Of a stretch of 64,000 nt of DNA, positions 22,595 to 35,939 are shown one piece after another. The stretch is from Congeria kusceri (lineage: Eukaryota > Mollusca > Bivalvia > Myida > Dreissenidae), in NCBI GenBank assembly GCA_027627225.1, contig CM051034.1:6920058-6984057 (forward strand), read 5' to 3'. The position numbers were made by a program, and so were the translations under genes. A model generated the notes under the pieces. It was not told the DNA's origin. It saw only the letters and a program-made list of their open reading frames with translations, and ran no database searches. The number at the start of each line of letters is the position of its first letter. The stretch's first letter is position 1.

Positions 22595-23120
22595 AAATAC
22601 AGAGTTATATGTACCAATAAATCATGTGGTTTTTAATGAACTTCGTTATAACGACAAATTTATTCCTAGAGATACGCCAATACCGACACCATTATCGTAT
22701 TTGTGGCAGAAACAAAAAACGTGTCCAAGTGTCGTATGAACAATCTGCACAGAATGTAGGTCAACACGCAACAAATATCGGGGATTTCCCAATATTGGTC
22801 AAGTCTAATGTACATGAATGAGTTTTCGACTGGAAGACAAAAAGTATTTTAACGGTGTAAAGCTCTAATTTCGAGGATTTTCGAATATCAGTTCTTCTGA
22901 ACTTTTATTATAATTTGTTATTCATCACCGTTTTATCGGTTTAATTTTACTTGCATATGTTTCTATAAAAATTTGATGAGTCCATTTAACTGGCGGAAAC
23001 AGAAGCCCGTATAAATGCCCAAGCAATACACAATTTCATGTGACCTTCAATGATATTTGGGAATCCCATGCTAGTATTCGAGCGGCGATACCATGTTAAC
23101 AATAACAATATTGATTTCAG
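22595..23120 (+). other. Unit spacer upstream of exon 1
   Basis: This 526-bp piece between the dispersed element and the exon 1 acceptor has two overlapping open frames of 65 and 84 codons without P450 N-terminal features (no hydrophobic anchor, no proline-rich hinge), so I do not call an upstream exon. A TATAAA word at 23010-23015, 111 bp before the exon, could in principle be a promoter; support is weak. The array's right end falls within the equivalent of this spacer, after position 22982-equivalent. Confidence 0.5.
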
Positions 23121-24607
23121 AACCCAGACTTCTTTAGCAGTCACACGCCGGCGCTCTCTCGGACTATAAACCAGCGCATCCAAGAGTGGATGGAGTCACC
23201 GACGATCGACCTATACCATGAGTGCCGGCGGCTGTTCGTCAACCTGGCAGCCAAGTTTCTTATCAACATTGACATCAGCGACTCGGCGGTGGCGGAACTG
23301 GCCGAGCAGCTCCAGGTCTTTACAAACAACGTATTCTGTCTGCCCTGGAACATCCCGGGCTTCGGCTTTTATAAGGTAAATGAGGGACGACAGTAGATAT
23401 ACATGACATGTAGATTAATGCTTCAAAAGTTTGCATTTTCACTGCTTTCCAGTGTTACAAAAATATTCATATGTAAATATATTGCACTGGTAATCGTTAA
23501 GAGTTGCTTTGTGTAAGCCTATACAAAGTCATAAATTAAATGTAAGATTAATGTATGTCCTTAGTCTCGGTGATCATGGAATTGACATTTCTTTACACTC
23601 AAAATGTAACAATATGAAATGACTTTCATGGTTTCTGATTTTGGAATTATTTTTGCTTGAAGGCAACAAAAGCCAAAGAGCGCATGCGTGAAATCATTGC
23701 ATCATCTTTGAAGCTATCCGCAAACAATAACAAAAATGACCAGGAATTCTCGTCCGTTCTACAAGGCCTCTGCTCAACCTCAGGTGATGATGATGTCACC
23801 AAAAACGTCATCTTGCTGGATTCCATTATCGACCTCCTTTTTTCCGGCGCGGAGACTGTGACCTCAGCCGGATTTTCATTGGCTTATCAGCTTTCCAGAC
23901 ACGATGACGTCATCCAGAAATTGAGATGCGAAATTGGGTCACTCGACCTCATGGACACGGATGACGTCATTTACGCACGTGACATACAGCCGATGAAATA
24001 CGTCGATGCGGTTGTCAAGGAGACGCTTAGAGTGCTGCCACCTGTCGGCGGGGCGTTCCGGACGGCCCTAGAAAAATTTGAAGTCGATGTAAGTTTTAGA
24101 CCTCCTGTATCCGGTATATGCTGTAATATGCAATAATACATCTTCTTATAAAATAGTTCTGTTTTTTTCTCTCATACGTATCAAGATTCAATTTTAAGAC
24201 AATACTTCTTTTTCTCGTCATTAGAAACAGTCTTTGAAAAACACTCGTTTTATTGAATTGCTGCTAAAATAAGCTCGCCATCTCGTTTCCAGGGTTACAC
24301 GATTCCGAAGGGCTGGTCCGTGTCATTCGGTATCCGGGAAACGCACAACCGTGACGCAGCGATTCATGACCCCATGGCCTTCAACCCTGACCAATGGCTG
24401 AACAATACTGACTCATTCGCGTACCTGCCGTTTGGGGGCGGGGCCAGAGTGTGCCCGGGTCAAGCGTATGCAAAAATGATTCTGAAACTGTTCACTGTAG
24501 AGTTCGCGCGCTCGTGTTCAGTGAACATAGTTCAGGACAGCGACTTGTCTTACTGGCCCACCCCTAGACCTTCCGGTCAGATGCTTGTGAGCATCCGGAA
24601 GTGCTAA
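23121..24607 (+). CDS. CYP26-like cytochrome P450, last three exons, copy 2 (reference copy)
   Basis: Exons are 23121-23375, 23663-24088 and 24293-24607, joined by phase-0 introns with GT...AG ends ('tttcag|aac', 'aag|gtaaat', 'gaag|gca', 'gat|gtaagt', 'ttccag|ggt'). They give 331 residues and a TAA stop. Family landmarks are 'NNVFCLPWNIPGFGFYK', I-helix SGAET (146-150; catalytic Thr present), K-helix KETLR (204-208), 'GYTIPKGWSV', and FGGGARVCPG (274-283; heme-ligand Cys 281) followed by 'KLFTVEFARSC'. This spacing and wording best fits the CYP26/CYP120 clan; CYP26 enzymes oxidise retinoic acid in the ER. It differs from the usual FxPxRF motif, with FNPDQW at 257-262. A normal CYP26 is about 500 residues, so about 150 N-terminal residues (membrane anchor through helix C) are missing here. 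The exon start is fixed by an in-frame TGA at 23112 just before the acceptor. Expression is not demonstrable from sequence. Confidence 0.85.
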
Positions 24608-27393
24608 TCAGGTTCGCACATGCTCATGAGTGTCCGGAAGTACTGACGCGGACTTCTGGCTAGGTGCTCGTGAGTCTCCGGAAATGCTGACGAGAACTTC
24701 CGGTCAGGTACCGAGTCGCCGGTTGTGCTGACGAGACAGCGTGTGAAATGTGTGAAAAGCAACACTGTGATATAACCACCTCGGTTCCCAAGTTTATAAC
24801 TTGTGTATAATTATTATCGGACATATACTGACATATTAAGGTCTCATAGTTAAAAAATAAAAGATCTAAAATATAGAAATTGATCAAGAAATCAAAGCGG
24901 TCAACAATACTTATATTACTTCAACAGAATTGGCCTACACATTATGGCAAGACAAGATTAATACTACGTTTTAAAATGTGTAAATTCTTCAAGATTACTG
25001 TTAATTTTTAACTGATTTTAACTGATTTTTAACTAATATCTTAAATTATAATAAGTCTTTTTCTACTGATTTTCTGACCTAATATAACGGGATTTACCCA
25101 AATTTTAAACCAAAGATAACTTTAAATTTAAGCACAGAGGCTTTAGCAATCTGTGAACGTGAATACCGACATAATACGTGCTCCCATTTCATACTTTCAT
25201 TGTATATTTTCTTCATCATTGTTTGCATTCCATGATTACGTCATAATTCGTTTGTGTACATATAGAACTATTGTTGTTGTTTTGTTCAACAAATCATTCA
25301 TACAACGTGTGTTTTATCACACTGTGCGATTTTTCATGTTTTTTTTCAGGACCGTATGACGGTTAAACGTTTTTCTGTATATAATACATCATTATAAGAC
25401 ATACTAATTAATACATACATATTTATTCATGTATTTTCTACTAAAAACGATGTACATCCCGGTGTGTTATTTTCCATGCAGAGACAAAATAGTTTGTATG
25501 TAAAACGTCAATTTGTACTTCATGTGCGTTTCGGTAAGTAATTTAAATGCGTCCGTATATTGAATTTCAATGCACATAACTTGAATAAGTGCATTTTGCA
25601 CTCATGTGAGGTATTATTATAAATTATAATAGTGTATAGACTGTGACTGTCTCAAGTACAGTTAACAGTATATTTGCTTAAGGTACATAAACTTGTATAG
25701 ATTTGTCTCAAATCCATAACATTTGGTGTGACTAAAAGTACATAAACTGTAACTAAAAGTGAACTTTTAGTACTGTTCTTGTTTGAAGAACATTGACTGT
25801 AGTTGTTTACAAATCCTTGCTTGTGAAAAGTTGACAAAATTGTCAAAAATGTAAAATTATTAGTGTTATATGTATTATGTACGTGAATTCGATGTGCCAT
25901 TTTCATATTAAAGATGTATTAAAAATGACTATTTTTGTCATTGAATAAAGATTGTAAATGAACATTGCATTGTTTTATTTGGTATCTTTGATATTCCTAT
26001 AACAACAAGCGTATCGTCAAAAAATGAGAATTACTCTATGGAGTATACATTTTAGAGGTCTACACATATATTTATTCAAAGACATTTGAACACAAAGTAC
26101 GCGCGCACTAAAAAGTTCAGACCGACTGCTTCTATATTACAGACATACGCTGGTATATATCAAGGCCGGGATTAACAAAGCTCCTTAGAAAAATCTTGAC
26201 TTAAAGGGGATATATACGATTTTAATATCAACATGTCATTTTTTTCATATTTTGAACAACACAAATGAGAGGACGAATATGATCGAGCAAAGTTAAAATA
26301 AAACAAGAGATGTTTGTAAAACATGTATGCCACCCGACTTGCAGCCAAGTTGTGAATATGTGCAATTGTTAAGAATTTTTTTTAATATGCAATCCCAAGC
26401 GAGGTCTCGATATATGGTATCTAAGTATGAAGTTTCATTAAAATATCTCGATGCGTTCTCAAGTTATTGAGCAGAAACCGTTTTTCTATTTTAGTAATAG
26501 TGACCTTGACCTTGATCCCACCCACCTCATATGAAATCCCAAGAGAGGTCTCAATATAAGGTATCTATGTATAAAGTGTCATTAATATATCTCGATGCGT
26601 TCTCAAAATATTGAGCGGAAACCGTTTTTGTATTTTTAGCAACGGTGACCTTGACCTTTGACCTGTTGACCTCAAAATTTATAGGCGTCTTCATTTCCTC
26701 CCAAGTAACCAGCATACCAACTTTCATGATCGTAGGTCAAAGCATTCTCTTGATATCGTGCGGAAACGAAATGGTCTACGGACAGACCGACCATCCGACC
26801 GACCGACCAACGGACGGACAGGTGCAAAGCAATATACCCCCCACTTCTTCGAAGGGGGGCATAATAAAAATACAGAGTTATATGTACCAATAAATCATGT
26901 GGTTTTTAATGAACTTCGTTATAACGACAAATTTATTCCTAGAGATACGCCAATACCGACACCATTATCGTATTTGTGGCAGAAACAAAAAACGTGTCCA
27001 AGTGTCGTATGAACAATCTGCACAGAATGTAGGTCAACACGCAACAAATATCGGGGATTTCCCAATATTGGTCAAGTCTAATGTACATGAATGAGTTTTC
27101 GACTGGAAGACAAAAAGTATTTTAACGGTGTAAAGCTCTAATTTCGAGGATTTTCGAATATCAGTTCTTCTGAACTTTTATTATAATTTGTTATTCATCA
27201 CCGTTTTATCGGTTTAATTTTACTTGCATATGTTTCTATAAAAATTTGATGAGTCCATTTAACTGGCGGAAACAGAAGCCCGTATAAATGCCCAAGCAAT
27301 ACACAATTTCATGTGACCTTCAATGATATTTGGGAATCCCATGCTAGTATTCGAGCGGCGATACCATGTTAACAATAACAATATTGATTTCAG

Positions 27394-28880
27394 AACCCAG
27401 ACTTCTTTAGCAGTCACACGCCGGCGCTCTCTCGGACTATAAACCAGCGCATCCAAGAGTGGATGGAGTCACCGACGATCGACCTATACCATGAGTGCCG
27501 GCGGCTGTTCGTCAACCTGGCAGCCAAGTTTCTTATCAACATTGACATCAGCGACTCGGCGGTGGCGGAACTGGCCGAGCAGCTCCAGGTCTTTACAAAC
27601 AACGTATTCTGTCTGCCCTGGAACATCCCGGGCTTCGGCTTTTATAAGGTAAATGAGGGACGACAGTAGATATACATGACATGTAGATTAATGCTTCAAA
27701 AGTTTGCATTTTCACTGCTTTCCAGTGTTACAAAAATATTCATATGTAAATATATTGCACTGGTAATCGTTAAGAGTTGCTTTGTGTAAGCCTATACAAA
27801 GTCATAAATTAAATGTAAGATTAATGTATGTCCTTAGTCTCGGTGATCATGGAATTGACATTTCTTTACACTCAAAATGTAACAATATGAAATGACTTTC
27901 ATGGTTTCTGATTTTGGAATTATTTTTGCTTGAAGGCAACAAAAGCCAAAGAGCGCATGCGTGAAATCATTGCATCATCTTTGAAGCTATCCGCAAACAA
28001 TAACAAAAATGACCAGGAATTCTCGTCCGTTCTACAAGGCCTCTGCTCAACCTCAGGTGATGATGATGTCACCAAAAACGTCATCTTGCTGGATTCCATT
28101 ATCGACCTCCTTTTTTCCGGCGCGGAGACTGTGACCTCAGCCGGATTTTCATTGGCTTATCAGCTTTCCAGACACGATGACGTCATCCAGAAATTGAGAT
28201 GCGAAATTGGGTCACTCGACCTCATGGACACGGATGACGTCATTTACGCACGTGACATACAGCCGATGAAATACGTCGATGCGGTTGTCAAGGAGACGCT
28301 TAGAGTGCTGCCACCTGTCGGCGGGGCGTTCCGGACGGCCCTAGAAAAATTTGAAGTCGATGTAAGTTTTAGACCTCCTGTATCCGGTATATGCTGTAAT
28401 ATGCAATAATACATCTTCTTATAAAATAGTTCTGTTTTTTTCTCTCATACGTATCAAGATTCAATTTTAAGACAATACTTCTTTTTCTCGTCATTAGAAA
28501 CAGTCTTTGAAAAACACTCGTTTTATTGAATTGCTGCTAAAATAAGCTCGCCATCTCGTTTCCAGGGTTACACGATTCCGAAGGGCTGGTCCGTGTCATT
28601 CGGTATCCGGGAAACGCACAACCGTGACGCAGCGATTCATGACCCCATGGCCTTCAACCCTGACCAATGGCTGAACAATACTGACTCATTCGCGTACCTG
28701 CCGTTTGGGGGCGGGGCCAGAGTGTGCCCGGGTCAAGCGTATGCAAAAATGATTCTGAAACTGTTCACTGTAGAGTTCGCGCGCTCGTGTTCAGTGAACA
28801 TAGTTCAGGACAGCGACTTGTCTTACTGGCCCACCCCTAGACCTTCCGGTCAGATGCTTGTGAGCATCCGGAAGTGCTAA
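27394..28880 (+). CDS. CYP26-like P450 3' exons, copy 3
   Basis: Exons 27394-27648, 27936-28361, 28566-28880. The encoded peptide is identical to copy 2. Its unit carries the non-coding variants 'ccttgcttgtg' (25815 area), 'aacaacaagcg' (26002 area) and 'gtttttgtattttt' (26627 area), which mark it as a close sister of copy 4. Confidence 0.85.
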
Positions 28881-31666
28881 TCAGGTTCGCACATGCTCAT
28901 GAGTGTCCGGAAGTACTGACGCGGACTTCTGGCTAGGTGCTCGTGAGTCTCCGGAAATGCTGACGAGAACTTCCGGTCAGGTACCGAGTCGCCGGTTGTG
29001 CTGACGAGACAGCGTGTGAAATGTGTGAAAAGCAACACTGTGATATAACCACCTCGGTTCCCAAGTTTATAACTTGTGTATAATTATTATCGGACATATA
29101 CTGACATATTAAGGTCTCATAGTTAAAAAATAAAAGATCTAAAATATAGAAATTGATCAAGAAATCAAAGCGGTCAACAATACTTATATTACTTCAACAG
29201 AATTGGCCTACACATTATGGCAAGACAAGATTAATACTACGTTTTAAAATGTGTAAATTCTTCAAGATTACTGTTAATTTTTAACTGATTTTAACTGATT
29301 TTTAACTAATATCTTAAATTATAATAAGTCTTTTTCTACTGATTTTCTGACCTAATATAACGGGATTTACCCAAATTTTAAACCAAAGATAACTTTAAAT
29401 TTAAGCACAGAGGCTTTAGCAATCTGTGAACGTGAATACCGACATAATACGTGCTCCCATTTCATACTTTCATTGTATATTTTCTTCATCATTGTTTGCA
29501 TTCCATGATTACGTCATAATTCGTTTGTGTACATATAGAACTATTGTTGTTGTTTTGTTCAACAAATCATTCATACAACGTGTGTTTTATCACACTGTGC
29601 GATTTTTCATGTTTTTTTTCAGGACCGTATGACGGTTAAACGTTTTTCTGTATATAATACATCATTATAAGACATACTAATTAATACATACATATTTATT
29701 CATGTATTTTCTACTAAAAACGATGTACATCCCGGTGTGTTATTTTCCATGCAGAGACAAAATAGTTTGTATGTAAAACGTCAATTTGTACTTCATGTGC
29801 GTTTCGGTAAGTAATTTAAATGCGTCCGTATATTGAATTTCAATGCACATAACTTGAATAAGTGCATTTTGCACTCATGTGAGGTATTATTATAAATTAT
29901 AATAGTGTATAGACTGTGACTGTCTCAAGTACAGTTAACAGTATATTTGCTTAAGGTACATAAACTTGTATAGATTTGTCTCAAATCCATAACATTTGGT
30001 GTGACTAAAAGTACATAAACTGTAACTAAAAGTGAACTTTTAGTACTGTTCTTGTTTGAAGAACATTGACTGTAGTTGTTTACAAATCCTTGCTTGTGAA
30101 AAGTTGACAAAATTGTCAAAAATGTAAAATTATTAGTGTTATATGTATTATGTACGTGAATTCGATGTGCCATTTTCATATTAAAGATGTATTAAAAATG
30201 ACTATTTTTGTCATTGAATAAAGATTGTAAATGAACATTGCATTGTTTTATTTGGTATCTTTGATATTCCTATAACAACAAGCGTATCGTCAAAAAATGA
30301 GAATTACTCTATGGAGTATACATTTTAGAGGTCTACACATATATTTATTCAAAGACATTTGAACACAAAGTACGCGCGCACTAAAAAGTTCAGACCGACT
30401 GCTTCTATATTACAGACATACGCTGGTATATATCAAGGCCGGGATTAACAAAGCTCCTTAGAAAAATCTTGACTTAAAGGGGATATATACGATTTTAATA
30501 TCAACATGTCATTTTTTTCATATTTTGAACAACACAAATGAGAGGACGAATATGATCGAGCAAAGTTAAAATAAAACAAGAGATGTTTGTAAAACATGTA
30601 TGCCACCCGACTTGCAGCCAAGTTGTGAATATGTGCAATTGTTAAGAATTTTTTTTAATATGCAATCCCAAGCGAGGTCTCGATATATGGTATCTAAGTA
30701 TGAAGTTTCATTAAAATATCTCGATGCGTTCTCAAGTTATTGAGCAGAAACCGTTTTTCTATTTTAGTAATAGTGACCTTGACCTTGATCCCACCCACCT
30801 CATATGAAATCCCAAGAGAGGTCTCAATATAAGGTATCTATGTATAAAGTGTCATTAATATATCTCGATGCGTTCTCAAAATATTGAGCGGAAACCGTTT
30901 TTGTATTTTTAGCAACGGTGACCTTGACCTTTGACCTGTTGACCTCAAAATTTATAGGCGTCTTCATTTCCTCCCAAGTAACCAGCATACCAACTTTCAT
31001 GATCGTAGGTCAAAGCATTCTCTTGATATCGTGCGGAAACGAAATGGTCTACGGACAGACCGACCATCCGACCGACCGACCAACGGACGGACAGGTGCAA
31101 AGCAATATACCCCCCACTTCTTCGAAGGGGGGCATAATAAAAATACAGAGTTATATGTACCAATAAATCATGTGGTTTTTAATGAACTTCGTTATAACGA
31201 CAAATTTATTCCTAGAGATACGCCAATACCGACACCATTATCGTATTTGTGGCAGAAACAAAAAACGTGTCCAAGTGTCGTATGAACAATCTGCACAGAA
31301 TGTAGGTCAACACGCAACAAATATCGGGGATTTCCCAATATTGGTCAAGTCTAATGTACATGAATGAGTTTTCGACTGGAAGACAAAAAGTATTTTAACG
31401 GTGTAAAGCTCTAATTTCGAGGATTTTCGAATATCAGTTCTTCTGAACTTTTATTATAATTTGTTATTCATCACCGTTTTATCGGTTTAATTTTACTTGC
31501 ATATGTTTCTATAAAAATTTGATGAGTCCATTTAACTGGCGGAAACAGAAGCCCGTATAAATGCCCAAGCAATACACAATTTCATGTGACCTTCAATGAT
31601 ATTTGGGAATCCCATGCTAGTATTCGAGCGGCGATACCATGTTAACAATAACAATATTGATTTCAG

Positions 31667-33153
31667 AACCCAGACTTCTTTAGCAGTCACACGCCGGCGC
31701 TCTCTCGGACTATAAACCAGCGCATCCAAGAGTGGATGGAGTCACCGACGATCGACCTATACCATGAGTGCCGGCGGCTGTTCGTCAACCTGGCAGCCAA
31801 GTTTCTTATCAACATTGACATCAGCGACTCGGCGGTGGCGGAACTGGCCGAGCAGCTCCAGGTCTTTACAAACAACGTATTCTGTCTGCCCTGGAACATC
31901 CCGGGCTTCGGCTTTTATAAGGTAAATGAGGGACGACAGTAGATATACATGACATGTAGATTAATGCTTCAAAAGTTTGCATTTTCACTGCTTTCCAGTG
32001 TTACAAAAATATTCATATGTAAATATATTGCACTGGTAATCGTTAAGAGTTGCTTTGTGTAAGCCTATACAAAGTCATAAATTAAATGTAAGATTAATGT
32101 ATGTCCTTAGTCTCGGTGATCATGGAATTGACATTTCTTTACACTCAAAATGTAACAATATGAAATGACTTTCATGGTTTCTGATTTTGGAATTATTTTT
32201 GCTTGAAGGCAACAAAAGCCAAAGAGCGCATGCGTGAAATCATTGCATCATCTTTGAAGCTATCCGCAAACAATAACAAAAATGACCAGGAATTCTCGTC
32301 CGTTCTACAAGGCCTCTGCTCAACCTCAGGTGATGATGATGTCACCAAAAACGTCATCTTGCTGGATTCCATTATCGACCTCCTTTTTTCCGGCGCGGAG
32401 ACTGTGACCTCAGCCGGATTTTCATTGGCTTATCAGCTTTCCAGACACGATGACGTCATCCAGAAATTGAGATGCGAAATTGGGTCACTCGACCTCATGG
32501 ACACGGATGACGTCATTTACGCACGTGACATACAGCCGATGAAATACGTCGATGCGGTTGTCAAGGAGACGCTTAGAGTGCTGCCACCTGTCGGCGGGGC
32601 GTTCCGGACGGCCCTAGAAAAATTTGAAGTCGATGTAAGTTTTAGACCTCCTGTATCCGGTATATGCTGTAATATGCAATAATACATCTTCTTATAAAAT
32701 AGTTCTGTTTTTTTCTCTCATACGTATCAAGATTCAATTTTAAGACAATACTTCTTTTTCTCGTCATTAGAAACAGTCTTTGAAAAACACTCGTTTTATT
32801 GAATTGCTGCTAAAATAAGCTCGCCATCTCGTTTCCAGGGTTACACGATTCCGAAGGGCTGGTCCGTGTCATTCGGTATCCGGGAAACGCACAACCGTGA
32901 CGCAGCGATTCATGACCCCATGGCCTTCAACCCTGACCAATGGCTGAACAATACTGACTCATTCGCGTACCTGCCGTTTGGGGGCGGGGCCAGAGTGTGC
33001 CCGGGTCAAGCGTATGCAAAAATGATTCTGAAACTGTTCACTGTAGAGTTCGCGCGCTCGTGTTCAGTGAACATAGTTCAGGACAGCGACTTGTCTTACT
33101 GGCCCACCCCTAGACCTTCCGGTCAGATGCTTGTGAGCATCCGGAAGTGCTAA
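31667..33153 (+). CDS. CYP26-like P450 3' exons, copy 4
   Basis: Exons 31667-31921, 32209-32634, 32839-33153. Peptide identical to copy 2. Shares all three marker variants with the unit of copy 3, consistent with direct duplication between neighbours. Confidence 0.85.
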
Positions 33154-35939
33154 TCAGGTTCGCACATGCTCATGAGTGTCCGGAAGTACTGACGCGGACT
33201 TCTGGCTAGGTGCTCGTGAGTCTCCGGAAATGCTGACGAGAACTTCCGGTCAGGTACCGAGTCGCCGGTTGTGCTGACGAGACAGCGTGTGAAATGTGTG
33301 AAAAGCAACACTGTGATATAACCACCTCGGTTCCCAAGTTTATAACTTGTGTATAATTATTATCGGACATATACTGACATATTAAGGTCTCATAGTTAAA
33401 AAATAAAAGATCTAAAATATAGAAATTGATCAAGAAATCAAAGCGGTCAACAATACTTATATTACTTCAACAGAATTGGCCTACACATTATGGCAAGACA
33501 AGATTAATACTACGTTTTAAAATGTGTAAATTCTTCAAGATTACTGTTAATTTTTAACTGATTTTAACTGATTTTTAACTAATATCTTAAATTATAATAA
33601 GTCTTTTTCTACTGATTTTCTGACCTAATATAACGGGATTTACCCAAATTTTAAACCAAAGATAACTTTAAATTTAAGCACAGAGGCTTTAGCAATCTGT
33701 GAACGTGAATACCGACATAATACGTGCTCCCATTTCATACTTTCATTGTATATTTTCTTCATCATTGTTTGCATTCCATGATTACGTCATAATTCGTTTG
33801 TGTACATATAGAACTATTGTTGTTGTTTTGTTCAACAAATCATTCATACAACGTGTGTTTTATCACACTGTGCGATTTTTCATGTTTTTTTTCAGGACCG
33901 TATGACGGTTAAACGTTTTTCTGTATATAATACATCATTATAAGACATACTAATTAATACATACATATTTATTCATGTATTTTCTACTAAAAACGATGTA
34001 CATCCCGGTGTGTTATTTTCCATGCAGAGACAAAATAGTTTGTATGTAAAACGTCAATTTGTACTTCATGTGCGTTTCGGTAAGTAATTTAAATGCGTCC
34101 GTATATTGAATTTCAATGCACATAACTTGAATAAGTGCATTTTGCACTCATGTGAGGTATTATTATAAATTATAATAGTGTATAGACTGTGACTGTCTCA
34201 AGTACAGTTAACAGTATATTTGCTTAAGGTACATAAACTTGTATAGATTTGTCTCAAATCCATAACATTTGGTGTGACTAAAAGTACATAAACTGTAACT
34301 AAAAGTGAACTTTTAGTACTGTTCTTGTTTGAAGAACATTGACTGTAGTTGTTTACAAATCCTTGCTTGTGAAAAGTTGACAAAATTGTCAAAAATGTAA
34401 AATTATTAGTGTTATATGTATTATGTACGTGAATTCGATGTGCCATTTTCATATTAAAGATGTATTAAAAATGACTATTTTTGTCATTGAATAAAGATTG
34501 TAAATGAACATTGCATTGTTTTATTTGGTATCTTTGATATTCCTATAACAATAAGCGTATCGTCAAAAAATGAGAATTACTCTATGGAGTATACATTTTA
34601 GAGGTCTACACATATATTTATTCAAAGACATTTGAACACAAAGTACGCGCGCACTAAAAAGTTCAGACCGACTGCTTCTATATTACAGACATACGCTGGT
34701 ATATATCAAGGCCGGGATTAACAAAGCTCCTTAGAAAAATCTTGACTTAAAGGGGATATATACGATTTTAATATCAACATGTCATTTTTTTCATATTTTG
34801 AACAACACAAATGAGAGGACGAATATGATCGAGCAAAGTTAAAATAAAACAAGAGATGTTTGTAAAACATGTATGCCACCCGACTTGCAGCCAAGTTGTG
34901 AATATGTGCAATTGTTAAGAATTTTTTTTAATATGCAATCCCAAGCGAGGTCTCGATATATGGTATCTAAGTATGAAGTTTCATTAAAATATCTCGATGC
35001 GTTCTCAAGTTATTGAGCAGAAACCGTTTTTCTATTTTTGTAATAGTGACCTTGACCTTGATCCCACCCACCTCATATGAAATCCCAAGAGAGGTCTCAA
35101 TATAAGGTATCTATGTATAAAGTGTCATTAATATATCTCGATGCGTTCTCAAAATATTGAGCGGAAACCGTTTTTGTATTTTTAGCAACGGTGACCTTGA
35201 CCTTTGACCTGTTGACCTCAAAATTTATAGGCGTCTTCATTTCCTCCCAAGTAACCAGCATACCAACTTTCATGATCGTAGGTCAAAGCATTCTCTTGAT
35301 ATCGTGCGGAAACGAAATGGTCTACGGACAGACCGACCATCCGACCGACCGACCAACGGACGGACAGGTGCAAAGCAATATACCCCCCACTTCTTCGAAG
35401 GGGGGCATAATAAAAATACAGAGTTATATGTACCAATAAATCATGTGGTTTTTAATGAACTTCGTTATAACGACAAATTTATTCCTAGAGATACGCCAAT
35501 ACCGACACCATTATCGTATTTGTGGCAGAAACAAAAAACGTGTCCAAGTGTCGTATGAACAATCTGCACAGAATGTAGGTCAACACGCAACAAATATCGG
35601 GGATTTCCCAATATTGGTCAAGTCTAATGTACATGAATGAGTTTTCGACTGGAAGACAAAAAGTATTTTAACGGTGTAAAGCTCTAATTTCGAGGATTTT
35701 CGAATATCAGTTCTTCTGAACTTTTATTATAATTTGTTATTCATCACCGTTTTATCGGTTTAATTTTACTTGCATATGTTTCTATAAAAATTTGATGAGT
35801 CCATTTAACTGGCGGAAACAGAAGCCCGTATAAATGCCCAAGCAATACACAATTTCATGTGACCTTCAATGATATTTGGGAATCCCATGCTAGTATTCGA
35901 GCGGCGATACCATGTTAACAATAACAATATTGATTTCAG

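Noticed and set aside
22399..22617. Minus-strand 72-codon ORF recurring in every unit (and similar shadow ORFs)
   Set aside because: It lies in the dispersed element and is repeated only because the unit is; no motif or codon signal.
22624..22821. Possible missing upstream P450 exon in the unit spacer
   Set aside because: Translations in all plus frames lack a hydrophobic anchor, a proline hinge and any helix B/C P450 motif, and no good donor pairs with the exon 1 acceptor.
23890..23990. TGACGTCA sites within P450 exon 2 as regulatory elements
   Set aside because: They are explained by codons (Asp-Asp-Val-Ile) in coding sequence; nothing else points to regulation there.
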